NCBI GenBank assembly: GCA_029961685.1
Contig: JARWKL010000009.1
Coordinates: forward strand, 15,433,237 to 15,497,236
Length of the DNA stretch: 64,000 bases
DNA from: Aristolochia californica
Taxonomy: Eukaryota; Streptophyta; Magnoliopsida; Piperales; Aristolochiaceae
Direction: 5' to 3'
Shown here: piece after piece, positions 36,401 to 48,739 of the stretch
Numbering within the stretch: the stretch's first letter is position 1
Layout of the letters: the number at the start of each line of letters is the position of its first letter
The notes under the pieces: model-generated
Told to the model about the DNA's origin: nothing
What the model saw: only the letters and a program-made list of their open reading frames with translations
The model's database searches: none
Translations under genes and position numbers: made by a program

Positions 36401-37233
36401 GATATGCATGCTCGAAACATGTTAAAGTTGCAAATGACCCATGGATCCAAACCTTTCAAAAAGAATAAAAAACTTCTCATTAAATTCTCAAGTGAACGTG
36501 CGGTGGGAAATTTAACCGAGTCAAACAAGCCATTATTTTGCCCATTAACGAAAAGCTGACCTAGCGTCATTGATCATTGTAAACTGATTTATCATGCGTA
36601 ACGGTCCACATTTTTTTAAGGAATGACTTTTGGGTTGGGATTCAACACTCAGTTTAAAATTCCCTCGCCTCCCCTTTTCCCGACGATTGCAAAACCTGAT
36701 ATATAAAGACTAAAACGAGTTTTAAACCCCTATAAAATTACACAAACTTTTTGGAAATATCTCTCTCCATATTTGTGCATTGTGCATTTCCATTTTAGAT
36801 GTGTACATTTTTCTTAAATCAAAACTTGAGTTTTCACTTTTTCCTTCATCTCGTAGACAAAAAACAGAATAGATGACAACGAAACGAAAATTTTAGACTC
36901 TGTGTATGGAGAAAATTTAAAGAAACAACAAACGTAAGTAAATAAAATTTATTCACACACCAAAAATAAAGAAAAAAGTTTCTTCATCCAAGTTTGGGAA
37001 ATTCCACTAGTTCAGCAACCCCAATAGGTTGGAATTTGATAAGAAAGAGATTTTTCTAAACATGCTTTAAAAAATGGATATGCATGGCTCGAAACATGTT
37101 AAAGTTGCAAATGACCCATGGATCCAAACCTTTCAAAAAGAATAAAAAACTTCTCATTAATTCTCAAGTGAATGTGCGGTGGGATATTTAACCGAGTCAA
37201 ACAAGCCATTATTTTGCCCATTAACAAAAAGCT
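30468..37233. repeat. HOR 8: ten monomers, A-B-C-D-J-C-D-E/J-C-G (transition unit)
   Basis: Anchors are 30904, 31580, 32257, 32933, 33610, 34287, 34963, 35641, 36318 and 36994. It opens with the last A and B copies in the window. It then introduces J-type back halves (CCATTAGTTC and TTGAAAATGACTC at 33610 and 35641) and C copies with an ACCCCTATAAAATT front. Copy-specific changes are TTTCCTTAAATC near 32074, TTTTCATAAATC at 32753, CGGGCCTCA near 33900, TTTCAATTTTAG near 34083, AACCGATTT near 34552, GGGAGTCAAAAC near 34610, TTCCCAACG near 34650, TTTCCGTTTTAG near 36115 and GGGAAATTT near 36508. Private changes seem denser here than in HORs 2-3, suggesting slower homogenisation. The final G has GAAACAAC and AATGTGCGG. 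Confidence 0.78.
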
Positions 37234-40200
37234 GACCTAGCGATCATTGATCATTGTAAACTGATTTATCATGCGTAACGGGCCACATTTTTTTAAGGAA
37301 TGACTTTTGGGTTGGGATTCAACACTCAGTTTAAAATTCCCTCGCCTCCCCTTTCCCCGACGATTGCAAACCTTGATATATAAAGACTAAAACGAGTTTT
37401 AAATCCCTATAAAATTACACAAACTTTTTGGAAATATCTCTCTCCATATTTGTGCATTGTGCATTTCCATTTTAGATGTGTACATTTTTCTTAAATCAAA
37501 ACTTGAATTTTCACTTTTTCCTTCATCTCGTAGACAAAAAACAGAATAGATGACAACGAAATGAAAATTTTAGACTCTGTGTACGGAGAAAATTTAAAGC
37601 AATAACAAACGTAAGTAAAGAAAATTTATTCACACACCACAAATGAAGAAAAAAATTTTCTCATCCAAGTTTGGGAAATTCCACTAGTTCAGCAACCCCA
37701 ATAGGTTGGAATTTGATAAGAAAGAGATTTTTCTACACATGCTTTAAAAAATGGATATGCATGGCTCGAAACATGTTAAAGTTGCAAATGACCCATGGAT
37801 CCAAACCTTTCAAAAAGAATAAAAAACTTCTCATTAAATTCTCAAGTGAACGTGCGGTGGGATATTTAACCGAGTCAAACAAGCCATTATTTTGCCCATT
37901 AACAAAAAGCTAACCTAGCGATCATTGATCATTGTAAACTGATTTATCATGCGTAACATGCCACATTTTTTTAAGGAATGACTTTTGGGTTGGGATTCAA
38001 CACTCAGTTTAAAATTCCCTCGCCTCCCCTTTTCCCGACGATTGCAAAACCTGATATATAAAGACTAAAACGAGTTTTAAATCCCTAAAAATTACACAAA
38101 CTTTTTGGAAATATCTCTCTCCATATTTGTGCATTGTGCATTTCCATTTTAGATGTGTACATTTTTCTTAAATCAAAACTTGAGTTTTCACTTTTTCCTT
38201 CATCTCGTAGACAAAAAACAGAATAGATGACAACGAAATGAAAATTTTAGACTCTGTGTACGGAGAAAATTTAAAGCAATAACAAACGTAAGTAAAGAAA
38301 ATTTATTCACACACCACAAATGAAAAAAAAAGTTTTCTCATCCATGTTTGGGAAATTCCACTAGTTCAGCAACCCCAATAGGTTGGAATTTGATAAGAAA
38401 GAGATTTTTCTACACATGCTTTAAAAAATGGATATGCATGGCTCGAAACATGTTAAAGTTGCAAATGACCCATGGATCCAAACCTTTCAAAAAGAATAAA
38501 AAACTTCTCATTAATTCTCAAGTGAACGTGCGGTGGGATATTTAACCGAGTCAAACAAGCCATTATTTTGCCCATTAACAAAAAGCTGACCTAGCGATCA
38601 TTGATCATTGTAAACAGATTTATCACGCGTAACGGGCCACATTTTTTTAAGGAATGACTTTTGGGTTGGGATTCAACACTCAGTTTAAAATTCCCTCGCC
38701 TACCCTTTTCCCGACGATTGCAAAACCTGATATATAAAAACTAAAACGAGTTTTAAATCCCTAAAAATTACACAAACTTTTTGGAAATATCTCTCTCCAT
38801 ATTTGTGCATTGTGCATTTCCATTTTAGATGTGTACATTTTTCTTAAATCAAAACTTGAGTTTTCACTTTTTCCATCATCTCGTAGACAAAAAACAGAAT
38901 AGATGACAACGAAACGAAAATTTTAGACTCTCTGTATGGAGAAAATTTAAAGCAACAACAAACGTAAGTAAATAAAATTGATTCACACACAAAAAATAAA
39001 GAAAAAAGTTTCTTCATCCAAGTTTGGGAAATTCCACTAGTTCAGCAACCCCAATAGGTTGGAATTTGATAAGAAAGAGATTTTTCTACACATGCTTTAA
39101 AAAATGGATATGCATGGCTCGAAACATGTTAAAGTTGCAAATGACCCATGGTTCCAAACCTTTCAAAAAGAATAAAAAACTTCTCATTAAATTCTCAAGT
39201 GAACGTGCGGTGGGATATTTAACCGAGTCAAACAAGCCATTATTTTGCCCATTAACAAAAAGCTGACCTAGCGATCATTGATCATTGTAAACTGATTTAT
39301 CATGCGTAACGGGCCACATTTTTTTAAGGAATGACTTTTGGGTTGGGATTCAACACTCAGTTTAAAATTCCCTCGCCTCCCCTTTTCCCGACGATTGCAA
39401 AACCTGATATATAAAGACTAAAACGAGTTTTAAATCCCTAAAAATTACACAAACTATTTGGAAATATCTCTCTCCATATTTGTGCATTGTGCATTTCCAT
39501 TTTAGATGTGTACATTTTTCTTAAATCAAAACTTGAGTTTTCACTTTTTCCTTCATCTCTTAGACAAAAAACTGAATAGATGACAACGAAATGAAAATTT
39601 TAGACTCTGTGTACGGAGAAAATTTAAAGCAATAACAAACGTAAGTAAAGAAAATTTATTCACACACCACAAATGAAGAAAAAAGTTTTCTCATCCATGT
39701 TTGGGAAATTTCACTAGTTCAGCAACCCCAATAGGTTGGAATTTGATAAGAAAGAGATTTTTCTTCACATGCTTTAAAAAATGGATATGCATGGCTCGAA
39801 ACATGTTAAAGTTGCAAATGACCCATGGATCCAAACCTTTCAAAAAGAATAAAAAACTTCTCATTAATTTTCAAGTGAACGTGCGGTGGGATATTTAACC
39901 GAGTCAAACAAGCCATTATTTTGCCCATTAACAAAAAGCTGACCTAGCGATCATTGATCATTGTAAACAGATTTATCACGCGTAACGGGCCACATTTTTT
40001 TAAGGAATGACTTTTGGGTTGGGATTCAACACTCAGTTTAAAATTCCCTCGCCTACCCTTTTCCCGACGATTGCAAAACCTGATATATAAAAACTAAAAC
40101 GAGTTTTAAATCCCTAAAAATTACACAAACTTTTTGGAAATATCTCTCTCCATATTTGTGCATTGTGCATTTCCATTTTAGATGTGTACATTTTTCTTAA

Positions 40201-43200
40201 ATCAAAACTTGAGTTTTCACTTTTTCCATCATCTCGTAGACAAAAAACAGAATAGATGACAACGAAACGAAAATTTTAGACTCTCTGTATGGAGAAAATT
40301 TAAAGCAACAACAAACATAAGTAAATAAAATTGATTCACACACAAAAAATAAAGAAAAAAGTTTCTTCATCCAAGTTTGGGAAATTCCACTAGTTCAGCA
40401 ACCCCAATAGGTTGGAATTTGATAAGAAAGAGATTTTTCTACACATGCTTTAAAAAATGGATATGCATGGCTCGAAACATGTTAAAGTTGCAAATGACCC
40501 ATGGTTCCAAACCTTTCAAAAAGAATAAAAAACTTCTCATTAAATTCTCAAGTGAACGTGCGGTGGGATATTTAACCGAGTCAAACAAGCCATTATTTTG
40601 CCCATTAACAAAAAGCTGACCTAGCGATCATTGATCATTGTAAACTGATTTATCATGCGTAACGGGCCACATTTTTTTAAGGAATGACTTTTGGGTTGGG
40701 ATTCAACACTCAGTTTAAAATTCCCTCGCCTCCCCTTTTCCCGACGATTGCAAAACCTGATATATAAAGACTAAAACGAGTTTTAAATCCCTAAAAATTA
40801 CACAAACTATTTGGAAATATCTCTCTCCATATTTGTGCATTGTGCATTTCCATTTTAGATGTGTACATTTTTCTTAAATCAAAACTTGAGTTTTCACTTT
40901 TTCCTTCATCTCGTAGACAAAAAACAGAATAGATGACAACGAAATGAAAATTTTAGACTCTGTGTATGGAGAAAATTTAAAGCAATAACAAACGTAAGTA
41001 AAGAAAATTTATTCACACACCACAAATGAAAAAAAAAGTTTTCCCATCCAAGTTTGGGAAATTCCACTAGTTCAGCAGCCCCAATAGGTTGGAATTTGAT
41101 AAGAAAGGGATTTTTCTACACATGCTTTAAAAAATGGATATGCATGGCTCGAAACATGTTAAAGTTGCAAATGACCCATGGATCCAAACCTTTCAAAAAG
41201 AATAAAAAACTTCTCCTTAAATTCTCAAGTGAACGTGCGGTGGGATATTTAACCGAGTCAAACAAGCCATTATTTTGCCCATTAACAAAAAGCTGACCTA
41301 GCGATCATTGATCATTGTAAACTGATTTATCATGCGTAACGGGCCACATTTTTTTAAGGAATGACTTTTGGGTTGGGATTCAACACTCAGTTTAAAATTC
41401 CCTCGCCTCCCCTTTCCCCGACGATTGCAAACCTTGATATATAAAGACTAAAACGAGTTTTAAATGCCTATAAAATCACACAAACTTTTTGGAAATATCT
41501 CTCTCCATATTTGTGCATTGTGCATTTCCATTTTAGATGTGTACATTTTTCTTAAATCAAAACTTGAATTTTCACTTTTTCCTTCATCTCGTAGACAAAA
41601 AACAGAATAGATGACAACGAAATGAAAATTTTAGACTCTGTGTACGGAGAAAATTTAAAGCAATAACAAACGTAAGTAAAGAAAATTTATTCACACACCA
41701 CAAATGAAGAAAAAAATTTTCTCATCCAAGTTTGGGAAATTCCATTAGTTCAGCAACCCCAATAGGTTGGAATTTGATAAGAAAGAGATTTTTCTACACA
41801 TGCTTTAAAAAATGGATATGCATGGCTCGAAACATGTTAAAGTTGAAAATGACTCATGGATCCAAACCTTTCAAAAAGAATAAAAAACTTCTCATTAAAT
41901 TCTCAAGTGAACGTGCGGTGGGATATTTAACCGAGTCAAACAAGCCATTATTTTGCCCATTAACGAAAAGCTGACCTAGCGTCATTGATCATTGTAAACT
42001 GATTTATCATGCGTAACGGGCCACATTTTTTTAAGGAATGACTTTTGGGTTGGGATTCAACACTCAGTTTAAAATTCCCTCGCCTCCCCTTTTCCCGACG
42101 ATTGCAAAACCTGATATATAAAGACTAAAACGAGTTTTAAACCCCTATAAAATTACACAAACTTTTTGGAAATATCTCTCTCCATATTTGTGCATTGTGC
42201 ATTTCCATTTTAGATGTGTACATTTTTCTTAAATCAAAACTTGAGTTTTCACTTTTTCCTTCATCTCGTAGACAAAAAACAGAATAGATGACAACGAAAT
42301 GAAAATTTTAGACTCTGTGTACGGAGAAAATTTAAAGCAATAACAAACGTAAGTAAAGAAAATTTATTCACACAACACAAATGAAGAAAAAAGTTTTCTC
42401 ATCCAAGTTTGGGAAATTCCACTAGTTCAGCAACCCCAATAGGTTGGAATTTGATAAGAAAGGGATTTTTCTACACATGCTTTAAAAAATGGATATGCAT
42501 GCTCGAAACATGTTAAAGTTGCAAATGACCCATGGATCCAAACCTTTCAAAAAGAATAAAAAACTTCTCATTAAATTCTCAAGTGAACGTGCGGTGGGAT
42601 ATTTAACCGAGTCAAACAAGCCATTATTTTGCCCATTAACGAAAAGCTTACCTAGCGTCATTGATCATTGTAAACTGATTTATCATGCGTAACGGTCCAC
42701 ATTTTTTTAAGGAATGACTTTTGGGTTGGGATTCAACACTCAGTTTAAAATTCCCTCGCCTCCCCTTTTCCCGACGATTGCAAAACCTGATATATAAAGA
42801 CTAAAACGAGTTTTAAACCCCTATAAAATTACACAAACTTTTTGGAAATATCTCTCTCCATATTTGTGCATTGTGCATTTCCATTTTAGATGTGTACATT
42901 TTTCTTAAATCAAAACTTGAGTTTTCACTTTTTCCTTCATCTCGTAGACAAAAAACAGAATAGATGACAACGAAACGAAAATTTTAGACTCTGTGTATGG
43001 AGAAAATTTAAAGCAACAACAAACGTAAGTAAATAAAATTTATTCACACACCAAAAATAAAGAAAAAAGTTTCTTCATCCAAGTTTGGGAAATTCCACTA
43101 GTTCAGCAACCCCAATAGGTTGGAATTTGATAAGAAAGAGATTTTTCTAAACATGCTTTAAAAAATGGATATGCATGGCTCGAAACATGTTAAAGTTGCA

Positions 43201-43324
43201 AATGACCCATGGATCCAAACCTTTCAAAAAGAATAAAAAACTTCTCATTAATTCTCAAGTGAACGTGCGGTGGGATATTTAACCGAGTCAAACAAGCCAT
43301 TATTTTGCCCATTAACAAAAAGCT
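37234..43324. repeat. HOR 9: nine monomers, E-H-L-K-L-M-E/J-C-G
   Basis: Anchors are 37671, 38348, 39024, 39701, 40377, 41054, 41732, 42409 and 43085. This is the first unit with the right-half variants. K has CATCTCTTAGAC, AACTGAATAG, TTTCACTAG and TCTTCACATG. L has CTACCCTTTTCCCG, TTTTCCATCATC, GACTCTCTGTATG and AAATTGATTCAC. The L-K-L run contains a 1353-bp dimeric duplication. Both L copies have AAACAGATTT and CATGGTTCC, so they lack the GGATCC found in almost every other copy. The E/J copy has AATGCCTATAAAATCAC and the C copy has AAGCTTACC; both recur 8801 bp downstream. Confidence 0.8.
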
Positions 43325-46300
43325 GACCTAGCGATCATTGATCATTGTAAACTGATTTATCATGCGTAACATGCCACATTTTTTTAAGGAATGACTTTTG
43401 GGTTGGGATTCAACACTCAGTTTAAAATTCCCTCGCCTCCCCTTTTCCCGACGATTGCAAAACCTGATATATAAAGACTAAAACGAGTTTTAAATCCCTA
43501 AAAATTACACAAACTTTTTGGAAATATCTCTCTCCATATTTGTGCATTGTGCATTTCCATTTTAGATGTGTACATTTTTCTTAAATCAAAACTTGAGTTT
43601 TCACTTTTTCCTTCATCTCGTAGACAAAAAACAGAATAGATGACAACGAAATGAAAATTTTAGACTCTGTGTACGGAGAAAATTAAAAGCAATAACAAAC
43701 GTAAGTAAAGAAAATTTATTCACACACCACAAATGAAGAAAAAAGTTTTCTCATCAAAGTTTGGGAAATTCCACTAGTTCAACAACCCCAATAGGTTGGA
43801 ATTTGATAAGAAAGAGATTTTTCTACACATGCTTTAAAAAATGGATATGCATGGCTTGAAACATGTTAAAGTTGCAAATGACCCATGGATCCAAACCTTT
43901 CAAAAAGAATAAAAAACTTCTCATTAAATTCTCAAGTGAACGTGCGGTGGGATATTTAACCGAGTCAAACAAGCCATTATTTTGCCCATTAACAAAAAGC
44001 TGACCTAGCGATCATTGATCATTGTAAACTGATTTATCATGCGTAACGGGCCACATTTTTTTAAGGAATGACTTTTGGGTTGGGATTCAACACTCAGTTT
44101 AAAATTCCCTCGCCTCCCCTTTTCCCGACGATTGCAAACCTTGATATATAAAGAGTAAAACGAGTTTTAAATCCCTATAAAATTACACAAAATTTTTGGA
44201 AATATCTCTCTCCATATTTGTGCATTGTGCATTTCCATTTTAGATGTGTACATTTTTCTTAAATCAAAACTTGAGTTTTCACTTTTTCCTTCATCTCTTA
44301 GACAAAAAACTGAATAGATGACAACGAAATGAAAATTTTAGACTCTGTGTACGGAGAAAATTTAAAGCAATAACAAACGTAAGTAAAGAAAATTTATTCA
44401 CACACCACAAATGAAGAAAAAAGTTTTCTCATCCATGTTTGGGAAATTTCACTAGTTCAGCAACCCCAATAGGTTGGAATTTGATAAGAAAGAGATTTTT
44501 CTTCACATGCTTTAAAAAATGGATATGCATGGCTCGAAACATGTTAAAGTTGCAAATGACCCATGGATCCAAACCTTTCAAAAAGAATAAAAAACTTCTC
44601 ATTAATTTTCAAGTGAACGTGCGGTGGGATATTTAACCGAGTCAAACAAGCCATTATTTTGCCCATTAACAAAAAGCTGACCTAGCGATCATTGATCATT
44701 GTAAACTGATTTATCACGCGTAACGGGCCACATTTTTTTAAGGAATGACTTTTGGGTTGGGATTCAACACTCAGTTTAAAATTCCCTCGCCTACCCTTTT
44801 CCCGACGATTGCAAAACCTGATATATAAAAACTAAAACGAGTTTTAAATCCCTAAAAATTACACAAACTTTTTGGAAATATCTCTCTCCATATTTGTGCA
44901 TTGTGCATTTCCATTTTAGATGTGTACATTTTTCTTAAATCAAAACTTGAGTTTTCACTTTTTCCATCATCTCGTAGACAAAAAACAGAATAGATGACAA
45001 CGAAACGAAAATTTTAGACTCTCTGTATGGAGAAAATTTAAAGCAACAACAAACGTAAGTAAATAAAATTGATTCACACACAAAAAATAAAGAAAAAAGT
45101 TTCTTCATCCAAGTTTGGGAAATTCCACTAGTTCAGCAACCCCAATAGGTTGGAATTTGATAAGAAAGAGATTTTTCTACACATGCTTTAAAAAATGGAT
45201 ATGCATGGCTCGAAACATGTTAAAGTTGCAAATGACCCATGGATCCAAACCTTTCAAAAAGAATAAAAAACTTCTCATTAAATTCTCAAGTGAACGTGCG
45301 GTGGGATATTTAACCGAGTCAAACAAGCCATTATTTTGCCCATTAACAAAAAGCTGACCTAGCGATCATTGATCACTGTAAACTGATTTATCATGCGTAA
45401 CGGGCCACATTTTTTTAAGGAATGACTTTTGGGTTGGGATTCAACACTCAGTTTAAAATTCCCTCGCCTCCCCTTTTCCCGACGAATGCAAAACCTGATA
45501 TATAAAGACTAAAACGAGTTTTAAATCCCTAAAAATTACACAAACTATTTGGAAATATCTCTCTCCATATTTGTGCATTGTGCATTTCCATTTTAGATGT
45601 GTACATTTTTCTTAAATCAAAACTTGAGTTTTCACTTTTTCCTTCATCTCGTAGACAAAAAACAGAATAGATGACAACGAAATGAAAATTTTAGACTCTG
45701 TGTATGGAGAAAATTTAAAGCAATAACAAACGTAAGTAAAGAAAATTTATTCACACACCACAATTGAAAAAAAAAGTTTTCCCATCCAAGTTTGGGAAAT
45801 TCCACTAGTTCAGCAACCCCAATAGGTTGGAATTTGATAAGAAAGGGATTTTTCTACACATGCTTTAAAAAATGGATATGCATGCTCGAAACACGTTAAA
45901 GTTGCAAATGACCCATGGATCCAAACCTTTCAAAAAGAATAAAAAACTTCTCATTAAATTCTCAAGTGAACGTGCGGTGGGATATTTAACCGAGTCAAAC
46001 AAGCAATTATTTTGCCCATTAACAAAAAGCTGACCTAGCGATCATTCATGATTGTAAACTGATTTATCATGCGTAACGGGCCACATTTTTTTAAGGAATG
46101 CCTTTTGGGTTGGGATTCAACACTCAGTTTAAAATTCCCTCGCCTCCCCTTTTCCCGACGATTGCAAAACCTGATATATAAAGACTAAAACGAGTTTTAA
46201 ATCCCTATAAAATTACACAAACATTTTGGAAATATCTCTCTCCATATTTGTGCATTGTGCATTTCCATTTTAGATGTGTACATTTTTCTTAAATCAAAAC

Positions 46301-48739
46301 TTGAGTTTTCACTTTTTCCTTCATCTCGTAGACAAAAAACAGAATAGATGACAACGAAACGAAAATTTTAGACTCTGTGTATGGAGAAAATTTAAAGCAA
46401 TAACAAACGTAAGTAAAGAAAATTTATTCACACACCACAAATGAAGAAAAAAATTTTTCATCAAAGTTTGGGAAATTCCACTAGTTCAACAACCCCAATA
46501 GGTTGGAATTTGATAAGAAAGAGATTTTTCTACACATGCTTTAAAAAATGGATATGCATGGCTCGAAACATGTTAAAGTTGCAAATGACCCATGGATCCA
46601 AACCTTTCAAAAAGAATAAAAAACTTCTCATTAAATTCTCAAGTGAACGTGCGGTGGGATATTTAACCGAGTCAAACAAGCCATTATTTTGCCCATTAAC
46701 GAAAAGCTGACCTAGCGATCATTGATCATTGTAAACTGATTTATCATGCGTAACGGGCCACATTTTTTTAAGCAATGACTTTTGGGTTGGGATTCAAAAC
46801 TCAGTTTAAAATTCCCTCGCCTCCCCTTTTCCCGACGATTGTAAAACCTGATATATAAAGTCTAAAACGAGTTTTAAATCCCTAAAAATTACACAAACTT
46901 TTTGGAAATATCTCTCTCCATATTTGTGCATTGTGTATTTCCATTTTAGATGTGTACATTTTTCTTAAATCAAAACTTGAGTTTTCACTTTTTCCTTCAT
47001 CTCGTAGACAAAAAACAGAATAGATGACAACGAAATGAAAATTTTAGACTCTGTGTATGGAGAAAATTTAAAGCAATAACAAACGTAAGTAAAGAAAATT
47101 TATTCACACACCACAAATGAAGAAAAAAGTTTTTTCATCAAAGTTTGGGAAATTCCACTAGTTCAACAACCCCAATAGGTTGGAATTTGATAAGAAAGAG
47201 ATTTTTCTACACATGCTTTAAAAAATGGATATGCATGGCTCGAAACATGTTAAAGTTGCAAATGACCCATGGATCCAAACCTTTCAAAAAGAATAAAAAA
47301 CTTCTCATTTAAATTCTCAAGTGAACGTGCGGTGGGATATTTAACCGAGTCAAACCAGCCATTATTTTGCCCATTAACGAAAAGCTGACCTACGATCATT
47401 GATCATTTTAAACTGATTTATCATGCGTAACTGGCCACATTTTTTTGAGGAATGACTTTTGGGTTGGGATTCAACACTCAGTTTAAAATTCCCTCGCCTC
47501 CCCTTTTCCCGACGATTGCAAAACCTGATATATAAAGACTAAAACGAGTTTTAAATCCCTAAAAATTACACAAACTTTTTGGAAATATCTCTCTCCATAT
47601 TTGTGCATTGTGCATTTCCATTTTAGATGTGTACATTTTTCTTAAATCAAAACTTGAGTTTTCACTTTTTCCTTCATCTCGTAGACAAAAAATAGAATAG
47701 ATGACAACGAAATGAAAATTTTAGACTCTGTGTACGGAGAAAATTTAAAGCAATAACAAACGTAAGAAAAGAAAATTTATTCACACACCACAAATGAAGA
47801 AAAAAGTTTTCTCATCCAAGTTTGGGAAATTCCACTAGTTCAGCAACCCCAATAGGTTGGAATTTGATAAGAAAGAGATTTTTCTACACATGCTTTAAAA
47901 AATGGATATGCATGGCTCGAAACATGTTAAAGTTGCAAATGACCCATGGATCCAAACCTTTCAAAAAGAATAAAAAACTTCTTATTAAATTCTCAAGTGA
48001 ACGTGCGGTGGGATATTTAACCGAGTCAAACAAGCCATTATCATGCCCATTAACGAAAAGCTGACCTAGCGTCATTGATCATTGTAAACTGATTTATCAT
48101 GCGTAACGGGCCACATTTTTTTAAGGAATGACTTTTGGGTTGGGATTCAACACTCAGTTTAAAATTCCCTCGCCTCCCCTTTTCCCGACGATTGCAAAAC
48201 CTGATATATAAAGACTAAAACGAGTTTTAAACCCCTATAAAATTACACAAACTTTTTGGAAATATCTCTCGCCATATTTGTGCATTGTGCATTTCCATTT
48301 TAGATGTGTACATTTTTCTTAAATCAAAACTTGAGTTTTCACTTTTTCCTTCATCTCGTAGACAAAAAACAGAATAGATGACAACGAAACGAAAATTTTA
48401 GACTCTGTGTATGGAGAAAATTTAAAGCAACAACAAACGTAAGTAAATAAAATTTATTCACACACCAAAAATAAAGAAAAAAGTTTCTTCATCCAAGTTT
48501 GGGAAATTCCACTAGTTCAGCAACCCCAATAGGTTGGAATTTGATAAGAAAGAGATTTTTCTAAACATGCTTTAAAAAATGGATATGCATGGCTCGAAAC
48601 ATGTTAAAGTTGCAAATGACCCATGGATCCAAACCTTTCAAAAAGAATAAAAAACTTCTCATTAAATTCTCAAGTGAACGTGCGGTGGGATATTTAACCG
48701 AGTCAAACAAGCCATTATTTTGCCCATTAACGAAAAGCT
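43325..48739. repeat. HOR 10: eight monomers, N-K-L-M-O-P-X-G
   Basis: Anchors are 43761, 44439, 45115, 45792, 46468, 47145, 47822 and 48499. N is marked by AAATTAAAAGC, ATCAAAGTTTGG, TTCAACAACC and GGCTTGAAAC. O is marked by CATTCATGATTG, AAACATTTTGG and a shortened AATTTTTCATC, which leaves an in-frame ATG upstream (46441) of the usual 80-codon frame. P has a B-like front with TTTTTTCATC and a one-base insertion, CATTTAAATTC. X opens with an odd TGACCTACGATC and ACTGGCCAC and ends with CTTCTTATTAAA and TTATCATGCC. G here has CTCTCGCCATA and keeps ATTAAATTC, a G subtype shared with the copies at 55271 and 62041. Confidence 0.78.
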
